DNA from: UBA8529 sp964390565
GTDB lineage: Bacteria; Bacteroidota; Bacteroidia; Bacteroidales; Tenuifilaceae
Assembly (NCBI GenBank): GCA_964390565.1
Contig: CAYMII010000018.1
Coordinates: 1-64,000, forward strand
Length of the DNA: 64,000 nt
Direction: 5' to 3'
Shown: positions 35,039 through 43,130 of the stretch, in pieces
Numbering within the stretch: the stretch's first letter is position 1
Layout of the letters: every line of letters starts with the position of its first letter
Notes under the pieces: generated by a model
Told to the model about the DNA's origin: nothing
Database searches by the model: none
Seen by the model: only the letters and a program-made list of their open reading frames with translations
Program-made: the position numbers and the translations under genes

Positions 35039-35436
35039 TGGAGCTGGAGGGAGTCGAACCCTCGTCCAAACAAGGAACCAGTGTGCTTTCTACATGCTTA
35101 GCATTTCTTGATTTTCGTGGCTAGCCAGGCGAAATGCGACCGAACTATCCCTTATCCTCTAGTGTTTTGCCGGGTGTTAGAGGTGTCTGCCCTAGCTATC
35201 CCCGTTGGTTTGGTGCCCCGTAAGCAAAGAACAACAGGGAGGAGTTCTTTGCGAGACATCTCGTTCCCTACCGCCTAGGGCAAGGAATTAAGCTAATTCG
35301 CATAGCGTAATTAAGCAGCAAGAGCGTAATTTGATTCGCCGTATATAATTTGTGTCCTGGGATTTACGAGCCAGCTTCACCACGCTCGACATGCTTACAG
35401 ACCCATTCTACATGCTGTCAAAACCAGGTCAGCCCC
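35039..35436 (-). ncRNA. ssrA: Transfer-messenger RNA (tmRNA), tag GESNYALAA
   Basis: 398 nt that rescues stalled ribosomes. The tRNA-like ends pair: 5' GGGGCTG (35436-35430) with CAGCTCC near 35040-35046, the T-arm GGTTCGACTCCC is clear, and the 3' CCA is not encoded (ACAA instead). The mRNA-like part contains the tag frame at 35340-35311, which reads GESNYALAA then TAA, typical of Bacteroidota (compare GETNYALAA). A -7 promoter match lies 15 bp upstream and a terminator follows. Confidence 0.95.
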
Positions 35437-35951
35437 ATTTATGGGAACCACAAAGATAATCAATTTAAGGGTATTTGTTGTGGAACGATTGTTAATTTGT
35501 ACTTAGAGTGAAGTTGAGAGTTCACAGTTGAGAGTTCTGAGTTTTTCGTTGTCAGAGTAATTCAGTTTGGGTTATGTTATTTTTTTACTGTCAACTGTTA
35601 ACTCAAACCTGTCAACCAAGTTCACAGTTCACAGAATTATATAATTAGATTTTAAAAATCAGTGTAAAATCAAAATAAAATAAATAGAGGAGTAAGCATA
35701 TAAAATAATTGTATGAATAGGATTAGGGATTAATCCATAAGCAATAATTTAATCTATAACTACTTATTTTATTGATGAAGCAGTCGATTTTGTTTAGAAG
35801 ACGGCAAAAATCAAGCGGGAGGCGAGACAAAACGGCGAGCCAGAGATAGCCTTGTGGGTAGAAGCATCGTTTTGTCTTGAATTTTTTTGCTTCCTTTTTT
35901 GTTTCAAGACAAAAAAAGGAAGTGGGGTATGGGGCAAAGCCCCATGATAAT
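35437..35951. other. Repeat-containing intergenic region
   Basis: 515 bp. At 35505-35640 there are short tandem repeats of the GTCAACT/GTTCACAG type. At 35770-35945 a block has the hairpins cttccttttttg/caaaaaaaggaag (about 35889-35921) and atggggc-aaa-gccccat (35928-35944), a type that recurs in related genomes. A 79-codon frame across it (35723-35962) lacks coding character. Confidence 0.5.
35451..35458 (-). promoter_or_regulatory. tmRNA promoter -7 element (candidate)
   Basis: CAAAGATA on the plus strand reads TATCTTTG on the minus strand, a perfect TAnnTTTG placed 15 bp before the tmRNA 5' end, as expected for a short precursor. No convincing -33 TTTG is seen. Confidence 0.5.
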
Positions 35952-36314
35952 TTAACAATCAATTCTGAATGCTTTTGCCAAAGAGATGGAGTAAAATTGG
36001 TTTGCTTTTTTGTCTGGGAATTCTTTGCCTAAGGCAATAATGCCATTGTAATCGAGCATATCGGCTAATCGCTTTTTACCATCTGGTGCAAGAAGTTTCA
36101 ACTGGGTAGTAGCACTAACCACTTGACTGTTTTCTTTCTTCAACTTGGCTTTAAGATATTTCCAGTAGTTGCGGGTTTTGGTGTAGTTGTCTTGGTCGGT
36201 AAGCAGTGCTAAAATATCCAAAACGCTAAACCACCACTTGGCGTTTTGTTCATCCCAAACGGCTCGTACTTCACGGTCGTCAAAAAAACGAATGGATATT
36301 TTTGAATTACTCAT
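35952..36314 (-). pseudogene. Truncated Bro-N family protein
   Basis: 120 residues. The N-terminal about 100 residues match the Bro-N/antirepressor-like family (IRFFDDREVRAVWDEQNAKWWFSVLDILALL, YWKYLKAKLKKE, LKLLAPDGKKRLADMLDYNGI). Family members usually continue for another 100 or more residues. Here the frame diverges after KKANQF and stops, and the following DNA is a dispersed repeat block, so the 3' part was probably lost to a rearrangement or frameshift. It may still be expressed as a short protein. Confidence 0.6.
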
Positions 36315-36423
36315 AATGTTAATGTCAACAAATCTGTTACTAAGTAATTATTTATCCAAAGTTATGATAATTTTTGTTTTTTATTTGCTGTATGCAGTGT
36401 TGCGTTATAATGATCGCCAGCTT

Positions 36424-36545
36424 TTTAACTAAAACTGTCAACCGTCAACTCTCAACTAAAAAAAACGAGCAACCTCTCAGTCACTCGCTCTTTTGCTTCA
36501 TATTTTTTATCTGTCAACTGTCAACTAAAAACTGTCAACTAAAAA
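36424..36545. repeat. GTCAACT short tandem repeats flanking the rho terminator
   Basis: Clusters of ctgtcaac / cgtcaact / ctcaact units at 36424-36458 and 36511-36542. The same units occur at 35588-35630 and 39741-39772. Confidence 0.55.
36457..36494 (-). terminator. rho terminator
   Basis: On the minus strand GAGCGA and TTGCTC pair (one G-U), followed by eight T, about 45 bp beyond the rho stop. Confidence 0.6.
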
Positions 36546-38509
36546 TCACTATTCATACTCCACAAAAACTCCTCGTTGGTTTGTGTTTTAACCAAACGAT
36601 CGCGGAAGAAGGCCATGGCCTCTACCGAGTTCATGTCGGTTAGGTAGTTGCGAAGTATCCATATCTTCTGAAGTACATCCTTCTCAACCAGTAGGTCATC
36701 ACGGCGTGTGCTTGATGCGGTGATATCCACAGCTGGGAATATACGCTTGTTGGATAGCTTACGATCCAATTGTAGCTCCATGTTACCTGTACCCTTGAAC
36801 TCCTCGAAGATAACCTCGTCCATCTTGCTACCAGTCTCGGTAAGAGCTGTTGCAATAATGGTTAGCGAACCGCCATTCTCGATGTTACGAGCAGCACCAA
36901 AGAAACGTTTTGGCTTGTGCAATGCGTTAGCATCAACACCACCCGAAAGAACCTTACCAGATGCTGGTTGAACGGTGTTGAAAGCACGTGCCAAACGGGT
37001 GATAGAATCGAGTAGGATAACCACATCGTGACCGCACTCAACCATACGTTTTGCCTTTTCGAGAACGATATTGGCAATTCTCACATGGCGATCGGCTGGC
37101 TCATCGAATGTTGATGAGATAACCTCAGCGTTTACACTACGTGCCATATCGGTAACCTCTTCAGGACGCTCATCGATCAAAAGAACGATCATGTAAACCT
37201 CTGGGTGGTTTGCTGCAATTGAGTTGGCAATCTCTTTAAGTAGGATAGTCTTACCAGTCTTTGGCTGAGCAACGATTAATCCACGTTGACCCTTACCAAT
37301 TGGCGAGAACATATCAACAACCCTTGCCGATAATGAGTTTTGTCCGTTACCTAAAAGGGTGAACTTTTCGTTAGGGAAAAGTGGGGTTAAGTAATCGAAT
37401 GGAACGCGGTCGCGGATATAATCGGGGTTACGACCGTTAATCTCGTTAACCTTAATTAGAGGGAAATATTTTTCGCCATCCTTTGGAGGACGGATTGTGC
37501 CTGTAACGGTATCGCCAGTTTTTAAGCCAAAAAGCTTAATCTGCGATTGTGAAACGTAAACATCATCGGGTGAACTTAAGTAGTTGTAATCCGATGAGCG
37601 AAGGAATCCGTAACCATCGGGCATAATCTCAAGAACACCTGTGGTGCTAACAATACCATCAAAATCGAAACGCTCAGGTCTGCTGTCGTTTGGTCTGTTT
37701 CTATTATCGAACCCGCGACGGATGTTCTGATCGCGAATTACTGGTTTAACCGAACCATCGCTAACATTTTCGCCTGCTTGAACGTTTTGCTCATTATTAG
37801 CAACACCTTCGGTTTGAACATTTTCTTGCTTTGCCTCTTGCTCAACAATAGGTGTAACCACTTCGAATTCATTTGCCACCTCACCATTTTCAACAATTGG
37901 CTCTGGGATATCGGCAACTAGATCGGCATCGGGTAGTGGAACCGATTTTTGATCTTTAAAGAGTGGCTTTGGCTTAAGTTGGAATGGACGTCCCTCGCGG
38001 CGTTGATGCTGATTGGGATTTGGTTGATTATGCTGTGGCTGATTATTTTGCTGTGGGGCGTTGGCTGTAGCCTCTTTTTGAGGCTCTTGCTGATTTGGAA
38101 GGGTTATCTTTACGGGTTCTCCTGAATTATCTTTTGGACGAGTAAAGCGTTTCCTTTTATCACGGTCGTTATTATTTTGCTCGTTTTTGGGTTGAACCTC
38201 AATTACCTTTGCTGCTGGTTGTGGTTCCACTGCTTTTACTGGTTGTGGCTCGGCTACTTTTGCTTGTTGTGGTGCAACTACTTTTTTTACTTCTCTTCGT
38301 TCATCCCTTTTTTCGGGTCTTTTGAACTCTTTTTTCTCTTTGGGTTTGTTTTTTGGTTCATTAACGGCGTTGATAGCCTGTTGATCGAGGATTTGATAGA
38401 TTAAATCTTGTTTGCGGAGATTTTCGAATTTTTTAATATTCATCTCTTTAGCTATATCCTTAAGCTCAGGAAGTAGCTTCTTGTTAAGTTCTAGGATGTC
38501 GTACATCAT
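36539..38509 (-). CDS. rho: Transcription termination factor Rho
   Basis: 656 residues, against about 420 in E. coli. Order: Rho_N SAP-like domain (about 1-42), a disordered insertion rich in Q, N, P, E and K (about 45-285), the cold-shock RNA-binding domain (about 290-360, GVLEIMPDGYGFLR) and the RecA-type ATPase with Walker A QPKTGKT and Walker B VVILLDSITRLARA plus the Q/R-loops. The large insertion is usual in Bacteroidota Rho and has been linked with RNA binding or phase separation in that group. Start could be either of two adjacent ATGs. Confidence 0.97.
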   Translation of the reverse strand: MMYDILELNKKLLPELKDIAKEMNIKKFENLRKQDLIYQILDQQAINAVNEPKNKPKEKKEFKRPEKRDERREVKKVVAPQQAKVAEPQPVKAVEPQPAAKVIEVQPKNEQNNNDRDKRKRFTRPKDNSGEPVKITLPNQQEPQKEATANAPQQNNQPQHNQPNPNQHQRREGRPFQLKPKPLFKDQKSVPLPDADLVADIPEPIVENGEVANEFEVVTPIVEQEAKQENVQTEGVANNEQNVQAGENVSDGSVKPVIRDQNIRRGFDNRNRPNDSRPERFDFDGIVSTTGVLEIMPDGYGFLRSSDYNYLSSPDDVYVSQSQIKLFGLKTGDTVTGTIRPPKDGEKYFPLIKVNEINGRNPDYIRDRVPFDYLTPLFPNEKFTLLGNGQNSLSARVVDMFSPIGKGQRGLIVAQPKTGKTILLKEIANSIAANHPEVYMIVLLIDERPEEVTDMARSVNAEVISSTFDEPADRHVRIANIVLEKAKRMVECGHDVVILLDSITRLARAFNTVQPASGKVLSGGVDANALHKPKRFFGAARNIENGGSLTIIATALTETGSKMDEVIFEEFKGTGNMELQLDRKLSNKRIFPAVDITASSTRRDDLLVEKDVLQKIWILRNYLTDMNSVEAMAFFRDRLVKTQTNEEFLWSMNSDF

Positions 38510-38623
38510 TATATGTTAAAAATTTAAATTGATTTGCTTTTGAAAGAATTACACGCTTTGAAAAATCTTGTTGAAAATGAAACTTGGGATTTTGAAAACT
38601 GAGTTTCAGGCGGAAAATTTATG

Positions 38624-38655
38624 CAATGATACGTAAATACTTTTTAATCCCCAAA
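38624..38655 (-). promoter_or_regulatory. Candidate rho promoter
   Basis: On the minus strand, TTTG (38655-38652), 20 bp, then TATCATTG (38631-38624), one mismatch from TAnnTTTG with correct spacing. This predicts a leader of about 110 nt, which would suit Rho autoregulation. Confidence 0.5.
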
Positions 38656-38774
38656 AATATAGACAATAGTTTACGATTTTAGGCCGATTGTAAAAAAAAG
38701 TGACACAAAGAGATCTTTTCATTAATTAATAATTATATTCAACCGTTTGTTTATTTCATAGTTATTGCAAAAGC

Positions 38775-39638
38775 ATGAGACAACTTAAGATTATTAAACA
38801 GGTAACAAATCGAGAAACAGTATCTCTCGATAAGTATTTGCACGAGATTGGTAAGGTTGATCTTTTAACTGCAGACGAAGAGGTAACATATGCTCGTAAG
38901 TTGAAGGAGGGTGATGAGGAGGCGTTGAACAAGCTGGTTAAGGCAAATCTTCGCTTTGTGGTTTCTGTTGCAAAGCAATATCAGAATCAGGGGCTCAGCC
39001 TACCCGATTTGATTAACGAGGGCAATCTTGGTCTGATTAAGGCAGCCCAACGTTTCGATGAGACTCGTGGATTTAAGTTTATTTCATATGCTGTATGGTG
39101 GATTCGTCAATCTATTCTACAGGCTTTAGCAGAACAGGCTCGTATTGTAAAACTTCCGCTAAATAAGATTGGTTCTATTAATAAGGTAAATAAAGCTTTC
39201 TCTGATCTTGAACAAAAGTTTGAACGAGAGCCTTCGGTTGCCGAGCTAGTAGAGGTACTCGAACTTGCTACTGATGATGTTAAGGAAGCGTTACGTAGCT
39301 CAAACCGTCACCTTTCAATGGATGCTCCATTAACTCAGGATGATGATAGCAACTTGTACGATGTAATCCTTTCGCACGATTCACCTGCTCCCGATAGAGG
39401 CCTACTAAATGATAGCTTGCGCAAGGAGATTGAACGTGCTCTTGCTACTTTGACTCCACGTGAGGGAAATATTATTCGCCTTTACTTCGGATTAAACGGT
39501 AAGCATCCTCATACGCTTGAGGAGATAGGTGAGGAGTTTGATCTTACCCGTGAGCGTGTTCGCCAGATTAAGGAGAAGGCTATCAAACGGTTAAAGCAAA
39601 CAACCCGTAGTAAGATTCTTAAGACCTACTTGGGATAG
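38775..39638 (+). CDS. rpoD: Primary sigma factor (sigma-70/SigA, Bacteroidota short form)
   Basis: 287 residues. Region 1.2 (SLDKYLHEIG), region 2 (NLRFVVSVAKQYQNQGLSLPDLINEGNLGLIKAAQRFDETRGFKFISYAVWWIRQ), region 3 and region 4 (LTPREGNIIRLYFGL...TLEEIGEEFDLTRERVRQIKEKAIKRLK). It lacks region 1.1 and the long non-conserved insertion of E. coli RpoD, as is normal in Bacteroidota, where the factor recognises TTTG/TAnnTTTG promoters. Divergent from rho. Confidence 0.95.
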   Translation: MRQLKIIKQVTNRETVSLDKYLHEIGKVDLLTADEEVTYARKLKEGDEEALNKLVKANLRFVVSVAKQYQNQGLSLPDLINEGNLGLIKAAQRFDETRGFKFISYAVWWIRQSILQALAEQARIVKLPLNKIGSINKVNKAFSDLEQKFEREPSVAELVEVLELATDDVKEALRSSNRHLSMDAPLTQDDDSNLYDVILSHDSPAPDRGLLNDSLRKEIERALATLTPREGNIIRLYFGLNGKHPHTLEEIGEEFDLTRERVRQIKEKAIKRLKQTTRSKILKTYLG

Positions 39639-39687
39639 TTGAAAAGTTGATAAGATAACAAGGAAGATATAGTTACATTATAAGGGA

Positions 39688-39715
39688 TGAGCGACTGAAA
39701 AGTCGCTCGTTTTTG
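39688..39715 (+). terminator. rpoD terminator
   Basis: A perfect gagcgact-gaaa-agtcgctc hairpin (GNRA tetraloop) followed by gttttt, 50 bp after the rpoD stop. Confidence 0.88.
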
Positions 39716-39780
39716 TTAATAAGTTTATGGTATAAAATATCTCTGTCAACTGTCAACTGTGAACCATCAACTATTTTATT

Positions 39781-39788
39781 TACTTTTG
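39781..39788 (+). promoter_or_regulatory. Candidate -7 element for rpe
   Basis: TACTTTTG is a perfect TAnnTTTG, 17 bp before the rpe ATG, implying a leader of only about 10 nt. No -33 TTTG is seen. Confidence 0.4.
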
Positions 39789-39804
39789 TAAAAAAAAATA
39801 ATAA

Positions 39805-40455
39805 ATGGCACATTTAGTTGCACCCTCATTACTATCAGCCGATTTTGGCAATCTGAATAAGGATATCGAAATGGTTAATACCAGCAATGCCGACTGGTTT
39901 CACCTCGATATCATGGATGGCGTTTTTGTGCCCAATATCTCATTTGGCTTCCCTGTGGTTTCTCAGGTTAAGAAAATGGCTAAAAAGCCATTGGATGTTC
40001 ATTTGATGATTGTTGATCCTGATCGTTATCTCGAAAAGTTCAAGGAGGCTGGTGCCGATATTCTAACCGTTCATTACGAGGCTTGTACACACCTTCATCG
40101 TACTTTAAACCAAATTCGTGCACTTGGCATGAAGGCTGGTGTTTCAATCAACCCTCATTCTTCTGTTGAACTACTTGCAGATATTATTGAGGAGGCCGAT
40201 TTGGTGCTTATCATGTCTGTTAACCCTGGTTTTGGCGGACAAAAATTCATCAAGAATAGCGTTCAGAAGATATCTCGTCTAAAAGAGATGATTACAGCAA
40301 AGGGTTGCAAAACCCTTATCGAGGTTGATGGTGGTGTTGATGCAACCAACGCTGCTACTCTTTATAATGCTGGTGCCGATGTGCTAGTGGCTGGTAATGC
40401 CGTGTTTAAGGCTAATGATCCAAAACAGGCTATTGATTCAATTAAAAATGCTTAA
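39805..40455 (+). CDS. rpe: Ribulose-phosphate 3-epimerase
   Basis: 216 residues, normal length. Interconverts ribulose 5-phosphate and xylulose 5-phosphate in the pentose phosphate pathway. TIM-barrel signatures: SLLSADF, WFHLDIMDGVFVPNISFG (metal-binding H and catalytic D), DVHLMI, MSVNPGFGGQKFI and EVDGGVD. Rpe supplies the pentose/erythrose phosphate pool that feeds DAHP synthase, so its position ahead of the aromatic operon is suggestive, but separate promoter and attenuator signals follow it. Confidence 0.96.
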   Translation: MAHLVAPSLLSADFGNLNKDIEMVNTSNADWFHLDIMDGVFVPNISFGFPVVSQVKKMAKKPLDVHLMIVDPDRYLEKFKEAGADILTVHYEACTHLHRTLNQIRALGMKAGVSINPHSSVELLADIIEEADLVLIMSVNPGFGGQKFIKNSVQKISRLKEMITAKGCKTLIEVDGGVDATNAATLYNAGADVLVAGNAVFKANDPKQAIDSIKNA

Positions 40456-40465
40456 CCTTTAAATA

Positions 40466-40496
40466 TTTGCATGTATTAGTTTTTTTCGTATCATTG
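40466..40496 (+). promoter_or_regulatory. Candidate promoter of the aromatic amino acid operon
   Basis: TTTG (40466-40469), a 19-bp spacer and TATCATTG (40489-40496, one mismatch from TAnnTTTG). The expected start of transcription, near 40503, lies just ahead of leader peptide 1. Confidence 0.55.
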
Positions 40497-40514
40497 CAAA
40501 CAGATAATAGATAT

Positions 40515-40595
40515 ATGATTTCGCACAGCACAACTTTTTATGCAAGCTACTTTTACTTCTTCTTTTACGGAAGCAGGGGCTTGGCAATTGTGTGA
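40515..40595 (+). CDS. Phe/Tyr attenuator leader peptide 1 (26 residues)
   Basis: ATG at 40515 and TGA at 40593-40595. The peptide starts MISHSTT and residues 8-18 read FYASYFYFFFY, nine aromatic residues out of eleven (five Phe, four Tyr), then GSRGLAIV. Such clusters are the hallmark of leader peptides (compare E. coli PheL) that stall a ribosome when charged tRNA is scarce. The codons after the aromatic run (40576-40584) form one arm of the antiterminator described in the next entry, and the operon that follows makes Phe and Tyr. No strong SD is visible, as usual in this phylum. Confidence 0.85.
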   Translation: MISHSTTFYASYFYFFFYGSRGLAIV

Positions 40596-40637
40596 AATAT
40601 AGTATGAGATTTTAAAACACAAAATATACCAAGCCCT
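40576..40637 (+). promoter_or_regulatory. Antiterminator of attenuator 1
   Basis: ggggcttgg (40576-40584, inside the end of leader 1) pairs with ccaagccct (40629-40637), with an inner helix ttgtgt/acacaa (40588-40593 with 40617-40622). The 3' arm is the 5' arm of the terminator, so the two folds exclude each other. An upstream segment tgcaagc (40541-40547) can also pair with gcttg(g)ca, giving the four-segment layout of classical attenuators. Confidence 0.8.
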
Positions 40638-40656
40638 GAGAAATCGGGGCTTTTTT
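40631..40656 (+). terminator. Attenuator 1 terminator
   Basis: The 9-bp stem aagccctga/tcggggctt has a GAAA tetraloop and is followed by six T, A, and further T. A strong intrinsic terminator inside the leader, 325 bp before pheA. Confidence 0.9.
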
Positions 40657-40731
40657 ATTTTAAAGCAGATTCAAGACGCAAGACATCAGACTTAAGACAA
40701 AAGAAATGGCAAGATAGTTAATGGATAGCAG

Positions 40732-40812
40732 ATGAGAAGTTTAGGTTATATATCATATTTTTTCTTTTACTTTTTTTATCGCCAAAACCTGGGGACTGAG
40801 AGCATTTTGTGA
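40732..40812 (+). CDS. Phe/Tyr attenuator leader peptide 2 (26 residues)
   Basis: ATG at 40732 and TGA at 40810-40812. The peptide starts MRSLG and residues 6-16 read YISYFFFYFFY, again five Phe and four Tyr, then RQNLGTESIL. It has the same length (26 codons) and aromatic composition as leader 1 and a similar end (attttgtgaaa versus attgtgtgaaa), which points to duplication of the whole attenuator. Its end overlaps the 5' arm of antiterminator 2. Confidence 0.85.
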   Translation: MRSLGYISYFFFYFFYRQNLGTESIL

Positions 40813-40846
40813 AAAAAGTAAAAGATAAAATGCGAAGAGGTCCCCG
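40790..40846 (+). promoter_or_regulatory. Antiterminator of attenuator 2
   Basis: tggggact (40790-40797) pairs with ggtccccg (40839-40846, two G-U), stacked on a perfect inner helix gcatttt/aaaatgc (40802-40808 with 40827-40833). It competes with terminator 2 for ggtcccc. Confidence 0.75.
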
Positions 40847-40865
40847 AAAAGGGACCTCTTTTTTT
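40835..40865 (+). terminator. Attenuator 2 terminator
   Basis: The perfect 10-bp stem aagaggtccc/gggacctctt with the loop cgaaaa is followed by a T-run (seven T in all). It lies 116 bp upstream of pheA and downstream of leader peptide 2. Confidence 0.9.
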
Positions 40866-40980
40866 GTGAAACTATAATTCCAAAAGCGAAGCGAATTGGA
40901 ATTAACAAGTTGAACAATCCCGATAGCAAAGCCAATTGGGAACAAAGCAAAGAGAAACTTTAATATTAATATCGATAAAA
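40866..40980 (+). other. pheA 5' untranslated segment with small inverted repeats
   Basis: Holds aattcca...ttggaatt (about 40879-40903) and tcccgat...attggga (about 40918-40941) inverted repeats but no T-run, so no third terminator. The start of pheA is the ATG at 40981; a frame opening at 40936 adds 15 unlikely residues. Confidence 0.5.
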
Positions 40981-41847
40981 ATGAAAAAGATTGTATCAAT
41001 TCAAGGGGTTAGAGGAGCATTCCATCAGGAGGCTGCTGAAAGGTATTTCGGTTCAAAGATTGAAATTAACGAGTGCATAACGTTTCGTGAATTAATCGAA
41101 TCAGTTGAGAAAGGTAAAGCAAGTTATGGCATTATGGCCATTGAGAATTCTCTGGTAGGAAGTATTCTTCCAAATTATGCGCTAATCAGAGAGTCGTCAT
41201 TGCAGATTACCGGCGAGATTTACATTGACATTGTTCAGAATCTTATTGCTCACCATGGCGAATCAATTGAAACTATAAGCGAGGTGCGTTCGCACCCTAT
41301 GGCTTTGGCTCAATGCACCGATTTCTTCCTTAAGCATCCATCAATTAAACTCGTCGAGTGCGAGGATACAGCGCTAAGCGCAAAGCAAATTGCTGAGCTT
41401 AAGCTAAAGGGCATTGCAACAGTGGCAAGCAAAAATGCTGCTCAAGAGTATGGCCTTGATGTTATTGCACCATCCATCGAATCGAATAAGGAGAACTATA
41501 CTCGATTCTTAATTCTTGAAAAGGGTGTTACTCAGTTACCTGTAAACGCTAATAAGGCAAGCATCACCTTTACGGCCAAGCATAGGCCGGGGAGTTTGCT
41601 TGAAATTCTAAAGCCTTTTGCCGAAAGCAGAATTAATATGACCATGCTTCAGTCGCTACCCATTGTGGGCAGTAAATGGGAGTATGTGTTTCATGCCGAT
41701 TTGGTTTTCGATTCGCTTCTTAAGTTTCAAATGGTGCTTGAGGTTGCAAAGGAGCACACCTCATCATTAAAAATCTTGGGATTATACCGAAGCCACGAAC
41801 TACAAATTCAGCACGAACCCGCCGAGAGTTTGGTGCATTACTGTTAA
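40981..41847 (+). CDS. pheA: Prephenate dehydratase
   Basis: 288 residues. Converts prephenate to phenylpyruvate in Phe synthesis. N-terminal PDT domain (IQGVRGAFHQEAAERYF, YGIMAIENSLVGSI, ATVASKNAAQEYGLDV and the TRF motif in NYTRFLIL) and a C-terminal ACT domain (about 195-275). The ACT has RPGSLLEIL and LQSLP in place of the E. coli GALV and ESRP Phe-binding motifs, a variation common in this phylum. There is no chorismate mutase domain here; it is supplied by the DAHP synthase fusion four genes on. First structural gene behind the double attenuator. Confidence 0.95.
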   Translation: MKKIVSIQGVRGAFHQEAAERYFGSKIEINECITFRELIESVEKGKASYGIMAIENSLVGSILPNYALIRESSLQITGEIYIDIVQNLIAHHGESIETISEVRSHPMALAQCTDFFLKHPSIKLVECEDTALSAKQIAELKLKGIATVASKNAAQEYGLDVIAPSIESNKENYTRFLILEKGVTQLPVNANKASITFTAKHRPGSLLEILKPFAESRINMTMLQSLPIVGSKWEYVFHADLVFDSLLKFQMVLEVAKEHTSSLKILGLYRSHELQIQHEPAESLVHYC

Positions 41848-41861
41848 ATAAAATCTAACCG

Positions 41862-41942
41862 CAAAGAACACAAAGTGCATCACAAAGAACACTAAGAATC
41901 TCAGCATTTTACTTCGTGTAACCTTTGAGCCCTTCGTGGTAA
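41862..41942. repeat. Dispersed CAAAGAACACAAAG-type inverted repeat
   Basis: accgcaaagaacacaaagtg (about 41858-41877), followed by a second caaagaacactaag, faces the complement-like cttcgtgtaacctttgagcccttcgtggt (about 41913-41941). It fills the pheA-aminotransferase gap and could form a long imperfect hairpin within the operon mRNA. Confidence 0.65.
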
Positions 41943-41956
41943 AAAAGTTAAGTGTT

Positions 41957-43126
41957 ATGGAAATACAAACATCAAAACGGATTGAGACAGTACAGGAATA
42001 CTACTTCTCAACAAAACGTTTGGAACTCGAGGCGTTGGCTAATCAGGGCGTAAAGGTTATCAACCTTGGGATTGGCAGTCCCGATATGCCTCCGCCTACC
42101 CAAATGCTGGATGCTCTTACCAATGAAAGTTATAAACGCAGCAGTCACGGCTATCAGGGTTATCGCGGAACTGATGAGTTGCGAAATGCTATTTCGGAAT
42201 GGTATCTGAATTACTATAATGTAACACTTAATCACACATCCGAAGTTTTGCCATTGATGGGCTCAAAGGAGGGAATCATGCATTTAAGCATGGCTTTTCT
42301 CAACGAAGGCGATAAAGTGCTAGTGCCCAATCCCGGTTATCCCGTTTACAAAGTTGCTTCGCAGATGGCTGGTGCTGAGGTTCTGGAGTACCAGTTGTTG
42401 GAGCGAAATGGCTTCTTCCCTGATTTTGCTCAATTGGGAAAGATGGATTTGAAAGGTGTAAAGTTGATGTGGGTGAACTACCCCAATATGCCTACAGGCA
42501 CTCGACCAACAAAAGAGTTATTGGCGCAAATTGTTGAGTTTGGGCGTAAGCATGGTATTCTTATTTGCCACGATAATCCATATAGTTTTATTCTAAACCC
42601 TGAACCAATGTCTATCCTTCAGGTGAATGGGGCAAGCGATGTTGCCATTGAGCTGAACTCGTTGAGCAAATCGCACAACATGGCTGGTTGGCGAGTAGGC
42701 ATGATGGTAGGAAATGCCGATATTCTTTCAAAGGTATTGCGGTTCAAAACCAATATGGACTCTGGAATGCCTCTACCCGTTCAACTTGCTGCTGTGGCAG
42801 CATTGGGTTGTGGGAAAGAGTGGTATGCCAACCTTAATGCGGAGTACAGGTTGCGTCAGGCCATTGCACGACAAATTGCAGGAGAACTCGATTGTACTTT
42901 CAACCATAATCAAAGTGGGCTTTTCCTTTGGGCTAAGATTCCAGATTTTATCACCGAAGCGGAGGCCTTTTCAGGCGAGATTCTTAAGCAGTTAGGCGTA
43001 TTCATTACACCCGGAACGGTTTTCGGCAGTAATGGCGAAGGGTTTATAAGGATATCGCTTTGCTCCGATATTGAAACACTAAACGAGGTTCTTTTTAGGG
43101 TAAGGCGATTTAACATTTTTAGATAG
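41957..43126 (+). CDS. Class I aminotransferase, probably aromatic
   Basis: 389 residues from the ATG at 41957 (MEIQTSKRIETV); an upstream frame from 41936 adds seven residues read from a repeat. Fold type I PLP enzyme of the DapL/AspC-like group: INLGIGSPDMPPP, HGYQGYRGTDELR, NPGYPVY, NYPNMPTG and the PLP lysine in ELNSLSKSHNMAGWRVG. Its position between pheA and tyrA suggests it makes Phe and Tyr from phenylpyruvate and 4-hydroxyphenylpyruvate (context inference); an LL-diaminopimelate aminotransferase role is the alternative. Confidence 0.88.
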   Translation: MEIQTSKRIETVQEYYFSTKRLELEALANQGVKVINLGIGSPDMPPPTQMLDALTNESYKRSSHGYQGYRGTDELRNAISEWYLNYYNVTLNHTSEVLPLMGSKEGIMHLSMAFLNEGDKVLVPNPGYPVYKVASQMAGAEVLEYQLLERNGFFPDFAQLGKMDLKGVKLMWVNYPNMPTGTRPTKELLAQIVEFGRKHGILICHDNPYSFILNPEPMSILQVNGASDVAIELNSLSKSHNMAGWRVGMMVGNADILSKVLRFKTNMDSGMPLPVQLAAVAALGCGKEWYANLNAEYRLRQAIARQIAGELDCTFNHNQSGLFLWAKIPDFITEAEAFSGEILKQLGVFITPGTVFGSNGEGFIRISLCSDIETLNEVLFRVRRFNIFR

Positions 43127-43130
43127 AATA

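Noticed and set aside
34814..35124. Overlapping ORFs on both strands ending in or near the tmRNA gene
   Set aside because: They read through the tmRNA 3' end, its terminator and dispersed repeats, so they cannot be independent genes.
35723..35962. 79-codon ORF on the minus strand
   Set aside because: It lies across hairpin-rich repeat DNA and has no domain or codon signal; a chance frame.
36640..37077. ORFs on both strands inside rho
   Set aside because: They are shadows of the highly conserved Rho ATPase domain.
40718..40999. Minus-strand ORFs of 65 and 93 codons over the pheA leader
   Set aside because: They are complements of the Phe/Tyr-rich leader 2 and the terminator; the plus-strand attenuator explains the sequence far better.
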